Below, one piece after another: positions 1 to 6,594 of a stretch of DNA of 9,357 nucleotides; position 1 is the first letter of the stretch; every line of letters starts with the position of its first letter. Origin of the DNA: Candidatus Aegiribacteria sp. Lineage in GTDB: Bacteria; Fermentibacterota; Fermentibacteria; Fermentibacterales; JCC-6. Where the stretch lies: assembly GCA_030640155.1 (NCBI GenBank), contig DAOWJX010000118.1:1-9357 (forward strand), read 5' to 3'. Both the position numbers and the translations under genes were made by a program. A model generated the notes under the pieces. The model was not told the DNA's origin. It worked only from the letters and a program-made list of their open reading frames with translations, and searched no databases.

Positions 1-749
1 ATACCTTTAGAACCGCTCTCAGATATGCCAGGGAGAACGGTTACCATATCATGGTTACAATTGACGCGGACGGTCAGTTCAATCCTGAGCATATTCCTGC
101 TCTTGTAGAACCGGTAATTAGAAATCACGCAGATTTTGTGACAGCCAGCAGATTCTCAGAGGTCGAACTTATTCCTGAAATGCCCAGACTGAAAATATGG
201 GGGAACCGAAGAGTCGCAAGACTTGTCAGCAAGCTGTCGGGCATACAGATAAAGGACGCAACATGCGGATTCCGTGCTTACGGTCCCGCAGCACTTGAAA
301 AATTATCAAGCTTCAGCAGATTCACCTACACTCAGGAAGTCATCATTGATCTGGCCAGCAAAGGGCTATCAATTCTTGAAGTACCGGTAGAGGTGCTCGG
401 AGAGAGACCGGTAGGTTCTTCCAGAATTGCAAGCAGCATATGGAGATACGCCATCCTGTCGCTTGCCGCGATGTACTCCATTGCCCATGATCACAGACCA
501 TGGAAATTTTACGGAACACCAGCGGTTATTCTGATGACGCTGGGAATTGCCGGAGATATGTTTGTGCTGGTTAGATGGTTCATTACCGGTCTCGTAACAC
601 CTTTTGCGGGAGTTGCAATCGGCGGACTGTTCCTGATAACATTCTCAGTACTGCTGTTCCTGTTTGCTTCCCTCGCTGACACTGCATCTCACAACAGACA
701 CCTTCTGGAAAACATCATCTCGGAGAACGTCAGAAAGAACCGAGCGTAG
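1..749 (+). CDS. Family 2 glycosyltransferase (polyprenyl-phosphate sugar transferase type), 5' truncated
   Basis: C-terminal part of a GT-A fold glycosyltransferase. Such enzymes usually move a sugar from an NDP-sugar to a polyprenyl phosphate, or to a related acceptor, at the inner membrane. The reading frame is open to the left edge, with the first full codon at base 3. The 16 codons before the ATG at 51 (TFRTALRYARENGYHI) fit the conserved helix that precedes the metal site, so that ATG is internal and the true start lies outside. Counting from that Met, DADGQF at 5-10 is the metal/nucleotide-binding aspartate motif, and DATCGFRAY at 69-77 and the region around 93-130 match the acceptor side of DPM1-like enzymes. 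Two hydrophobic segments (about 157-179 and 186-208) are predicted membrane helices, followed by a short charged tail. The TAG stop at 747-749 is also the first three bases of a repeat element. Donor and acceptor cannot be told from sequence. Confidence 0.88.
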   Translation, partial: TFRTALRYARENGYHIMVTIDADGQFNPEHIPALVEPVIRNHADFVTASRFSEVELIPEMPRLKIWGNRRVARLVSKLSGIQIKDATCGFRAYGPAALEKLSSFSRFTYTQEVIIDLASKGLSILEVPVEVLGERPVGSSRIASSIWRYAILSLAAMYSIAHDHRPWKFYGTPAVILMTLGIAGDMFVLVRWFITGLVTPFAGVAIGGLFLITFSVLLFLFASLADTASHNRHLLENIISENVRKNRA

Positions 750-840
750 GGTCAGGTCTTGCATTTAAGCATTATGTACTGATTATTTATTAGAAACATT
801 AGTCACATCAGGGTCAGATCTTATATTTATGCATTACACA
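748..840 (+). repeat. Two direct copies of a 31-bp unit (748-778 and 810-840)
   Basis: Both copies begin AGGGTCAG; they match at 24 of 31 positions by my hand alignment and are 62 bp apart. Shared blocks are AGGGTCAG, TCTT, ATTTA and GCATTA. The second copy is not adjacent to a coding end, so the similarity is not explained by the TAG stop codon of the glycosyltransferase. Confidence 0.6.
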
Positions 841-861
841 TTGTTTATTCATCAATTATTC

Positions 862-877
862 ATTAAATTAATTTAAT
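862..877. repeat. Perfect 16-bp AT-only palindrome
   Basis: ATTAAATTAATTTAAT reads the same on both strands. It sits inside a looser dyad in which ACATTGT (838-844) can pair with ACAATGT (884-890). The arms are offset from the palindrome centre, so a single clean hairpin is not formed. It may contribute to transcript ends for the converging genes, but it lacks the GC-rich stem and U-tract of a standard intrinsic terminator. AT richness alone makes short palindromes fairly likely. Confidence 0.4.
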
Positions 878-908
878 AAGTGCACAATGTTATGTTCGAC
901 CCTATGAA

Positions 909-2339
909 TCAGCGTTTTCTGATTTCGCTTTTTCCGTCCGGAAGATCCTTCGCGATGTAGCCTATCTTGCTCAATCTGTCACGCATGAGGTCCGCGGCCT
1001 GAAAAAGTTTATTATCTCTCAGAACACCCCGCGTTTCAGCGAGAACACCGCAAAGCTCCTCAACATGGGAACCGGAATCAATTCCTTTCAGGTCTAGCCC
1101 CAGAATATCGCCCGAAAGCTCATCCAGAGTTTCCCTGAAGAGAGCTCTGTCTGCAGGGGTATCCTCCGAGTCAAGCAGTGCATTCCCGGAACGGACCATA
1201 TCAAAAACCACCGCCAGAGCACCTGGTGTATTCATATCATCGTCCATCGCCTTACTGAAATCAGCCACTGTTTTTTCAACAAGAGATACTGCTTCAGGTG
1301 ATGGTCTTTCATTAACAACCGCGGGAGTGCTTCCCAGTCTTGCGCTGAACGATGAAAGCCGTTCAAGTCCGCTTCGTGCTGATTCAAGACCCTGATCGGA
1401 AAAATCGAGCGGACTCCGGTAGTGACTTCTGAGAATGTACAGCCGGACAACCATGGGATCGAACTTTTTAAAGATATCCTTCAACAGAGTGAAGTTACCC
1501 AGACTTTTACCCATCTTCTGCCCATCTACAGTAACCATGTTGTTGTGGAGCCACATACGTGCGAATTGTTTCCCATTAGCTCCCTCACTCTGGGCAATTT
1601 CCGATTCATGATGAGGAAAGATATTTTCAAGACCTCCACCATGTATATCCAGCGTTTCTCCTATGTAGCGCATGGACATCGCGGAACATTCGATATGCCA
1701 TCCGGGATATCCCCAACCCCAGGGGGAATTCCATTTAAGAATGTGATCCTTTCCGGCTTTCTTCCAGAGAGCGAAATCCCTTGGATCTCTCTTTCTGTTG
1801 TCTACTGCTACTCTGGCTCCCGCCACAAGCTTATCGATTTTCCTGCCGGAAAGTTTTCCATACTCAGGGAAGCTGGTCACAGAATAGTAAACGTAACCAT
1901 CTTCCTCGTAAGCATGCCCGTTCTCAATCAGTTTATTTATCAGTTCTATCTGCTCGGGGATATGCCCTGATGCTCTGGGGGACACGTCAGGTCTGAGTAC
2001 TCCAAGTGCGTCCATGTCATCAAAGTACGATTTCGTGTATTTCTCGGTCATTTCCATCGGTTCAAGTTTTTCAATTCTGGCCTGCAGCTCGACTTTGTCG
2101 AAACCGGCATCGGCATTATCGGTAAGATGACCAACATCTGTAATATTCTGTATGTAGTGCACATGATAACCAAGATGTCGAAGGTAGCGAATAAGAATAT
2201 CAAAAGAAACATAGCTTTTCCCATGTCCGAGATGACTGTGACCATATACCGTTGGACCGCAGACATAAACTCCGACATGAGGCGGATTGAGAGGAGTGAA
2301 TTTCTCCTTCTTTCGCGTAAGACTGTTGTAAAGATTCAT
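909..2339 (-). CDS. cysS: Cysteinyl-tRNA synthetase
   Basis: Class I aminoacyl-tRNA synthetase that activates cysteine with ATP and charges tRNA-Cys in the cytoplasm. It has 476 residues, close to the usual size of about 460. The HIGH-type motif is HLGH at 36-39 and the second ATP signature is KMGKS at 275-279, where glycine replaces the usual first serine. The zinc ligands that select cysteine are all present: C27, C218 (in WHIEC), H243 and E247, with the same 25- and 4-residue spacings as in the E. coli enzyme. The HGGGLENIFPHHESE block (233-247) is characteristic. The C-terminal third is the helical anticodon-binding region. The ATG at 2339 lies 13 nt after the trpS stop. It is the last gene of the run and converges on the glycosyltransferase gene. 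Identity is secure. Confidence 0.98.
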   Translation of the reverse strand: MNLYNSLTRKKEKFTPLNPPHVGVYVCGPTVYGHSHLGHGKSYVSFDILIRYLRHLGYHVHYIQNITDVGHLTDNADAGFDKVELQARIEKLEPMEMTEKYTKSYFDDMDALGVLRPDVSPRASGHIPEQIELINKLIENGHAYEEDGYVYYSVTSFPEYGKLSGRKIDKLVAGARVAVDNRKRDPRDFALWKKAGKDHILKWNSPWGWGYPGWHIECSAMSMRYIGETLDIHGGGLENIFPHHESEIAQSEGANGKQFARMWLHNNMVTVDGQKMGKSLGNFTLLKDIFKKFDPMVVRLYILRSHYRSPLDFSDQGLESARSGLERLSSFSARLGSTPAVVNERPSPEAVSLVEKTVADFSKAMDDDMNTPGALAVVFDMVRSGNALLDSEDTPADRALFRETLDELSGDILGLDLKGIDSGSHVEELCGVLAETRGVLRDNKLFQAADLMRDRLSKIGYIAKDLPDGKSEIRKR

Positions 2340-2348
2340 TCAATCACG

Positions 2349-2354
2349 CCTTTC
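2349..2354 (-). promoter_or_regulatory. Ribosome binding site of cysS
   Basis: GAAAGG on the - strand, 9 nt before the cysS ATG. Its first two bases are the last two of the trpS TGA stop codon, which implies coupled or closely linked translation of the two synthetases. Confidence 0.6.
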
Positions 2355-3339
2355 AGTCGAAGTAGTTGATGTGCATGGCTTTTCGGACGAGTTCCACGGT
2401 TTTCTCGCCCTCTCTGCAGGCAGTTTCCGTTCCGGACATGAGTATTTCTTCGACTATACCCGGTTTCTCAAACCTGATCCTCCGCTCGCGGATTGGCTCA
2501 AGAAGAACCTCGAGTACTTCAAACATCCGCTTCTTGCAGGAAACGCACCCGATTGTTCCTGCTCTGCAGCGTTCTTCAATGTTCTTTGACTCAATGCTGT
2601 TGAATGCTTTCTGGTAAGAAAAGATCGTACATATTTCCGGATGACCTGGATCATCTTTGTGAATTCTTGCCGGATCGGTTACGGCGGACATGAGTTTTTT
2701 CCTGATATCCTCTGATGTGTCATTCAGATAAATGCAGTTGCCAAGAGATTTTGACATCTTCGCCTGTCCATCCAGTCCAACAAGTCTCGGGATTTCACCC
2801 TCCAGACCTTCCGGTTCGGGAAAAACCCTTTCGTAGAGTTCATTGAATCTTCTCGCGATGAATCTGGATACCTCAACAACCGGAAGCTGATCCTCACCTA
2901 CCGGAACAACATCCGCTCTGCAGAAGAGTATATCCGCTGCCTGACTGACAGGATATCCAAGGAAGCCGTAGGTCATGTTTTCTTCGAATCCATGCTGCTT
3001 TGCTTCAGTCTTTATCGTAGGATTATGCCTCAATCGATTGACAGTGACAAACATCGAAAAGAACACGGTTAATTCCGCGATCTGAGGAACCATGCTCTGT
3101 ATAAAAATATTAACCCTGTCCGGATCAAGACCAGCGGAGAGGTTATCAAGAGCAACCTGCCTGACATCCTCCGGAAGATGCTCAGGGTGATCGAAATTCG
3201 TTGACAGTGTCTGAACATCCGCAATAACTATGAATGTATCGTAGTTGTTCTGAAGCCTTACCCTGTTCTCCAGTGAACCGACGTAATGCCCGAGATGCAG
3301 AGGGCCTGTCGGTCTGTCACCTGTAAGAATCCTTTTCAT
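2353..3339 (-). CDS. trpS: Tryptophanyl-tRNA synthetase, probable [4Fe-4S] type
   Basis: Class I synthetase that charges tRNA-Trp, 328 residues, normal for bacteria. HLGH lies at 15-18 after GDRPTGPL, and KMSKS at 194-198 is followed by LGN. The Rossmann core and the NPTIKTEAKQ region (106-115) are intact, so the enzyme should be active. Unusually, four cysteines, C237, C258, C265 and C268, form C-x20-C-x6-C-x2-C in the C-terminal helical domain. The Thermotoga maritima TrpRS carries a [4Fe-4S] cluster on C-x22-C-x6-C-x2-C near the tRNA anticodon-binding side, so this protein probably binds one too (inference from spacing). The start ATG follows a purine-rich stretch (GAGAAGAAGAGAG). The gap from the kinase gene stop is 22 nt. 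The other common TrpRS form lacks these cysteines. Confidence 0.97.
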   Translation of the reverse strand: MKRILTGDRPTGPLHLGHYVGSLENRVRLQNNYDTFIVIADVQTLSTNFDHPEHLPEDVRQVALDNLSAGLDPDRVNIFIQSMVPQIAELTVFFSMFVTVNRLRHNPTIKTEAKQHGFEENMTYGFLGYPVSQAADILFCRADVVPVGEDQLPVVEVSRFIARRFNELYERVFPEPEGLEGEIPRLVGLDGQAKMSKSLGNCIYLNDTSEDIRKKLMSAVTDPARIHKDDPGHPEICTIFSYQKAFNSIESKNIEERCRAGTIGCVSCKKRMFEVLEVLLEPIRERRIRFEKPGIVEEILMSGTETACREGEKTVELVRKAMHINYFD

Positions 3340-3361
3340 TTCTCTCTTCTTCTCATTTGTA

Positions 3362-4363
3362 TCATTTCTCCAGAATGCCCGTTATGTTCGAGTATCTGAA
3401 ATCCCTGAGATCGATTTCTCCATAACATTTATCAAGAGTACTGTAAATACTGCTTACAAGATTTTCGAGTTGCGGACATATTCTCGCGTAATCCCCAAGG
3501 TACCTGAAAGTTCTGGGAAGGTAACCCAGAAACGAACTGTCACCTGTTCTCCTGTACTGATGACTGAAGGTTCCTGCAGCTTTAAGACTTCTCTGGCATG
3601 CCGTAAGCGCAACCTGAAATATATTAAGTTTCCCCTGAGCATGAATATACTTCTTGGCTCTGTCTTCCCATGATAATCCAATATCTCTGTAGCTGTCTCG
3701 AAGAAGGCTGACCAGGTCGTATGCAGACGGGCCGAATCGAGCATCCTGCCAGTCTACCATTATCAGTCTTTTTTCATGGATAATAAGATTAGCGGAATGA
3801 AAGTCCCTGTGAGTGAATACTGTAGCTTCATCAATCATACCGCACAGGTTCCTCATTTCTGCCTGCAGCGAAAGAAGATCGTCCATCGGTACATTCAGCA
3901 GTCTGAAAAACAGACTTTCAAGAGTATTCTCCAGTTCCGCCATAAAGAATGCAGGCGTAAAACTCCTCCTGCCTGCAATTGAACCGGAGCATAATTTACT
4001 GTCAAGCTCCCGCTGCATGCGGAAAAGAAGATCAAGAGCGTTATCTATATATTCGCCATACACATCGTCATCAGCATCAAGCAGACGCAGATCACCAAGA
4101 TCTTCCTGCAGAACCCAACCTTTTTTCGTATCACAGTCCGTTACTAATGGAACTGGAAACCCCTTGGTTGCAAGAAGCTCATGAATATCAAGCCAGGGCC
4201 ATATCGGGATTGCGCCGCTGTCCATGAGAATCAGGGTGTCCTGACCGGCAAATACTCTCCAGAAAAGCCTGCCTGATACATCACCATCCAGTCTATCTAC
4301 CACGACATTCTCACCCATTCTGCTTCGAAGCCAGTCGGCAAGTTCAGCAGTCATTCTTTTCAT
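3362..4363 (-). CDS. APH-fold sugar kinase, AmgK-like (COG3178 type)
   Basis: Aminoglycoside-phosphotransferase-fold small-molecule kinase. The nearest characterised relatives are AmgK enzymes, which phosphorylate N-acetylmuramic acid or N-acetylglucosamine at the anomeric C1 during cell-wall recycling. Numbered from the ATG at 4363 (333 aa): an N-lobe strand LILMDSGA at 44-51, the hinge-like LQEDLGDLRLL at 85-95, the catalytic loop HRDFHSAN at 185-192 (base D187, metal ligand N192) and the metal-binding DWQDA at 204-208, followed by GPSAYDLVSLLRDSY. I chose 4363 because it overlaps the upstream stop as ATGA and has a GGAA 7 nt before it. An in-frame ATG at 4396 would add 11 residues, but it has only a pyrimidine-rich leader. 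The partner nucleotidyltransferase lies directly upstream. Substrate is inferred from the pairing, not from binding residues; a true antibiotic-modifying enzyme is unlikely. Confidence 0.82.
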   Translation of the reverse strand: MKRMTAELADWLRSRMGENVVVDRLDGDVSGRLFWRVFAGQDTLILMDSGAIPIWPWLDIHELLATKGFPVPLVTDCDTKKGWVLQEDLGDLRLLDADDDVYGEYIDNALDLLFRMQRELDSKLCSGSIAGRRSFTPAFFMAELENTLESLFFRLLNVPMDDLLSLQAEMRNLCGMIDEATVFTHRDFHSANLIIHEKRLIMVDWQDARFGPSAYDLVSLLRDSYRDIGLSWEDRAKKYIHAQGKLNIFQVALTACQRSLKAAGTFSHQYRRTGDSSFLGYLPRTFRYLGDYARICPQLENLVSSIYSTLDKCYGEIDLRDFRYSNITGILEK

Positions 4364-5244
4364 AAGACGTTTCCATCCTGACTGCTGCAGAACCATGGAA
4401 GGATGGCTTCATCAATACAACCTTTTTCCAGTGTTGAGCCTTCAAGCATGACACTGTTTCTCAAAACTGTTCCACTGGCCAGAATGCATCCTGGTCCAAT
4501 ATTCCAGTTACCTTCAAGAACAACGTCACTGGAAACATACGCATTTGGATGAATAAATGATCCGCCAGAGAGAATATTCTCTCGTGCTATGGCGATTCTG
4601 CCCATATCCAGCCAGTTACCTTCCATATTGCATGAGAAGAGCTTATATCCATTATCATTCGCTGCAGGAGCCAGTTCGGAAAACAGACCTGATGACTGAC
4701 ACCTTCGCGAAAGAAGCGGGATGACAGGCTCAACAAGACTGATTCCCCAGTAATGAACCGGGTCTCCCCTGCCCGTTCCAAAACACCTGTTTTCATCCAT
4801 AAGAAGTGGAGAATAACCACCTTCAGATGGAAAACAACCAGTTAGAACAGTCCAGGATGATTCGGTCTCCTTATGATACTTCATCATCTGTTCCGCATCG
4901 AAACCTTCGATGATCATATCTGTATTCACAATCATCCAGGTTCCTTCTGTCATCGCAGATGCATGTCTGGCCAGTGTTTCGCACACTCCCAATGGTCTTT
5001 CCTCGAAATATACTGAACACATCTCGATTGGCCATACCGATATCAGTTCATTCATTAATACTTCAGGACACCTTGATGCATTTATTCTTACTCTTCGAGG
5101 ACGCAGAGCGTATATCTGGCGGGCAAGTTCAGCAAGAACAGTGCTGTTTCCGAAAGGGAGGAGTGCTTTAGGTCGCAAAAGAGAAAGGGGTTCAATCCTG
5201 GTCCCGTATCCAGCAGCAAGGAAGAGAACCCCTTCAATTTCCAT
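4360..5244 (-). CDS. Sugar-1-phosphate nucleotidyltransferase with left-handed beta-helix tail, MurU-like
   Basis: Predicted to join an NTP and a sugar 1-phosphate to give an NDP-sugar and pyrophosphate. The 294 residues begin with the signature loop LAAGYGTRIEPL (9-20) followed by RPKALLPFG (24-32). NTDM at 107-110 supplies the metal-binding aspartate, and GNWLDMGR at 209-216 is the conserved product-side motif. From about 230 to 285 the chain has irregular hexapeptide-like repeats (IHPNAYVSSD, NIGPGCILASG, RNSVMLEGS), a left-handed beta-helix end seen in GMPP- and GlmU-like enzymes. The Pseudomonas MurU is shorter and lacks it, so uridylyl transfer to MurNAc-1-P is only one option; GDP-mannose or other NDP-sugar synthesis is possible. 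It starts 11 nt after the small Cys-rich gene without a clear Shine-Dalgarno, suggesting coupled translation. A 10-bp palindrome, AAACCGGTTT, occupies 5248-5257 at that junction. It overlaps the kinase gene by 4 nt. Confidence 0.82.
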   Translation of the reverse strand: MEIEGVLFLAAGYGTRIEPLSLLRPKALLPFGNSTVLAELARQIYALRPRRVRINASRCPEVLMNELISVWPIEMCSVYFEERPLGVCETLARHASAMTEGTWMIVNTDMIIEGFDAEQMMKYHKETESSWTVLTGCFPSEGGYSPLLMDENRCFGTGRGDPVHYWGISLVEPVIPLLSRRCQSSGLFSELAPAANDNGYKLFSCNMEGNWLDMGRIAIARENILSGGSFIHPNAYVSSDVVLEGNWNIGPGCILASGTVLRNSVMLEGSTLEKGCIDEAILPWFCSSQDGNVL

Positions 5245-5255
5245 ACAAAACCGGT

Positions 5256-5456
5256 TTATCCGTAGATTTCTTTTCTGTTGCAGTCACAGATTCTGACTCT
5301 GCGTCTTTGTGGTCGCCAATTGCCATCGTCATTGTATCTGGCAGCGTATAGAACAACTGCTGCTCGTTCTTTCCCGCATACAGGACATTCGTCCTTGTGA
5401 AGTGTTCTAGCTTCGTGAGCAAGTTTAGCGGCAAAAGTTCTTTCCTTCTTAGGCAT
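5256..5456 (-). CDS. Small Cys-rich (zinc-ribbon-like) protein, function unknown
   Basis: 66-residue basic protein that I cannot name. An N-terminal Lys/Arg-rich helix (about 3-20, with TFAAKLAHEA) is followed by a CPVCG knuckle (C24, C27), a strand-rich middle with YNDDGNW at 41-47 and an arginine cluster, then CDC (C57, C59) near the end. The CxxC...CxC spacing could bind one zinc; the second half-site is unusually tight. Reality as a gene is supported by the AAAGGA site 8 nt before its ATG, its fit between neighbours (4 nt after the GH57 stop, 11 nt before the nucleotidyltransferase) and the coherent cysteine pattern. An alternative ORF in another frame over the same bases has no such features. 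Candidate roles are RNA or protein binding; nothing shows a catalytic site. Confidence 0.75.
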   Translation of the reverse strand: MPKKERTFAAKLAHEARTLHKDECPVCGKERAAVVLYAARYNDDGNWRPQRRRVRICDCNRKEIYG

Positions 5457-5460
5457 TAAT

Positions 5461-6594
5461 TCAGTCCTTTCCGGTTATAACCGGTATACTGCAAGCTGTG
5501 GACATGATGGCATCCATCATTTCCCGATCACCTGTTTCGGTGAATATCGCCTGAGCTGTTTCTAGAATTGCAAGCAAGCCTCGGCGGACCTGAACAGCAT
5601 CAAATCTATCTGCAGAAGCCCACCAGAACGGGCACGAGTATAACATTTTATCTGCCAGAGAGGCAACTCTGTCGGAATTGCATCGGAGTGCCAGATTCCT
5701 TACGTGATCAAGAAGTCCTCTAAGGGATACATGAATCATATTATCCGGATCATCCCATAATGGCCATGGTTTCCCAGCGACCATATCCGCAGCAGTGGTT
5801 GACCAGCTGCCTGAAGGAACGGAAGCATCTTCTGAAGGAAACCTCCGAATAAGTTCTGAAGGTGTTACCAACAAGACTTCATCGAATGATTCAATGCTTG
5901 ATAAAAAAGGCGAGAGAAATGTTTCAATCGTACCTTTTCTATGATGACCGAAAGTTTCTCCATCCATCGCAATGAGGAGATAGGAATCCTCGTCACCCGA
6001 CCAATCACGCATACCTTCAATAATCTCATCTGCCATTTCGCTGCCATTATCTCCATGAAAGGAGATCCTGTTGCTCCAGAAATTGCTTCTGAGTAGAACT
6101 GCAATGCCATTAACAACTGGGATTGTCCTGCAGGGAACCGCTCTTCCTGTCCACACCCAGGGGACATCGTCAGTCACAGTCCAGGTATATCCCATATCAA
6201 GAAGAAGAGGAGCAAGTGATGGCGAATAAGCCATTTCGGGAGGAAATACTCCCTCGGGGCTGTAATTCGCGCCGAGCACCCGCGAGTTTCCATTTCTGTT
6301 CAGTTGAAGCTGTCTTCTGATATCATATTCATTTATCAGAGGGAATATGGGATGGTAAGCACCGGAATCAGTGAATTCTATTCCATCCGCAGCAGCAAGA
6401 TTCCGGAGAGATTCAGAACCAGGCTTATCAAGCTGTTCAGTGAGAGAATAGTTGATATTCACTGTTATTTTTACTCCGGATTCAAAAAGAAGCTTTGATA
6501 AGGGTTTATAGCATTCATTATCAATCCTGGTAACAACAGATTCTTCCTGTGTGGGAGGCTGATAGAGATGAAGCAGAAGGCTGATGTATTTCAA
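5461..6594 (-). CDS. Glycoside hydrolase family 57 protein (COG1449-like)
   Basis: Retaining alpha-glucan-acting glycosidase or glucanotransferase family with a (beta/alpha)7 barrel. Numbered from the TTG at 6594 (377 aa): motif 1 HLYQP at 9-13 (HxHQP type, tyrosine in place of the second His), the FTDSGAYHPIFP block at 74-85, motif 3 GVFPPEMAYSP at 115-125 with E120 as likely nucleophile, and motif 4 AMDGETFGHH at 209-218 with D211 as likely acid/base. GSWST at 262-266 and PLWDDPDN at 278-285 resemble the later family motifs. No signal peptide is visible, so it is probably cytoplasmic. The TTG is preferred because AAGGAG lies 6 nt before it and it overlaps the upstream TGA as TTGA. The in-frame ATG at 6684 would add 30 residues unlike the family and overlap the upstream gene by 94 nt. 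Shorter than amylases and branching enzymes of the family; substrate unknown. Confidence 0.85.
   Translation of the reverse strand: MKYISLLLHLYQPPTQEESVVTRIDNECYKPLSKLLFESGVKITVNINYSLTEQLDKPGSESLRNLAAADGIEFTDSGAYHPIFPLINEYDIRRQLQLNRNGNSRVLGANYSPEGVFPPEMAYSPSLAPLLLDMGYTWTVTDDVPWVWTGRAVPCRTIPVVNGIAVLLRSNFWSNRISFHGDNGSEMADEIIEGMRDWSGDEDSYLLIAMDGETFGHHRKGTIETFLSPFLSSIESFDEVLLVTPSELIRRFPSEDASVPSGSWSTTAADMVAGKPWPLWDDPDNMIHVSLRGLLDHVRNLALRCNSDRVASLADKMLYSCPFWWASADRFDAVQVRRGLLAILETAQAIFTETGDREMMDAIMSTACSIPVITGKD
5465..5470 (-). promoter_or_regulatory. Ribosome binding site of the small Cys-rich gene
   Basis: AAAGGA on the - strand, 8 nt before the ATG at 5456. It lies inside the last codons of the GH57 gene and supports the small ORF as translated. 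Confidence 0.65.

Larger units (their letters stand above)
747..904. repeat. 158-bp AT-rich element bounded by inverted TAGGGTC (possible REP-type or non-autonomous mobile relic)
   Basis: Seen directly: TAGGGTC at 747-753 and its reverse complement GACCCTA at 898-904 bound an AT-rich stretch that fills nearly the whole gap between two convergent genes. The termini resemble each other a little further in: CATT then GCA follow TAGGGTC at both ends, with a few differing bases. An internal direct copy of the left end begins at 810. No open reading frame of note lies inside. Inference: this is a degenerate member of a dispersed repeat family. Arrays starting GGGTCAGGTCTTGCATT resemble repeats I associate with REP-associated Y1 transposases, but that rests on memory, not a search. 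The left boundary coincides with the glycosyltransferase stop codon. It could also act as a bidirectional transcription end, although no GC-rich stem plus T-run is visible. Confidence 0.5.

Noticed and set aside
750..908. Intrinsic terminator for cysS or the glycosyltransferase gene
   Set aside because: No GC-rich stem followed by a T-run could be found on either strand; only AT-rich dyads are present.
1422..1970. 182-codon open frame on the + strand inside cysS
   Set aside because: It lies wholly opposite the conserved CysRS coding sequence and its translation shows no family motif; open antisense frames of this size are expected by chance.
3813..4184. 123-codon + strand frame opposite the sugar kinase
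   Set aside because: Serine- and arginine-rich low-complexity translation antisense to the kinase catalytic region; no start signal or motif.
3362..4363. Aminoglycoside resistance gene
   Set aside because: The APH fold is shared, but the DWQDA/GPSAYDLVSLLRD signature and pairing with a nucleotidyltransferase point to a sugar kinase of the AmgK type.
5248..5257. 10-bp palindrome AAACCGGTTT as an operator
   Set aside because: It is short, sits between two genes of one transcript and has no promoter next to it; it is most likely chance, although it could affect translation coupling.
5234..5434. 66-codon - strand frame overlapping the small Cys-rich gene and the nucleotidyltransferase start
   Set aside because: It is a shifted reading of the same bases with no cysteine pattern or convincing ribosome binding site, whereas the 5256-5456 frame has both.
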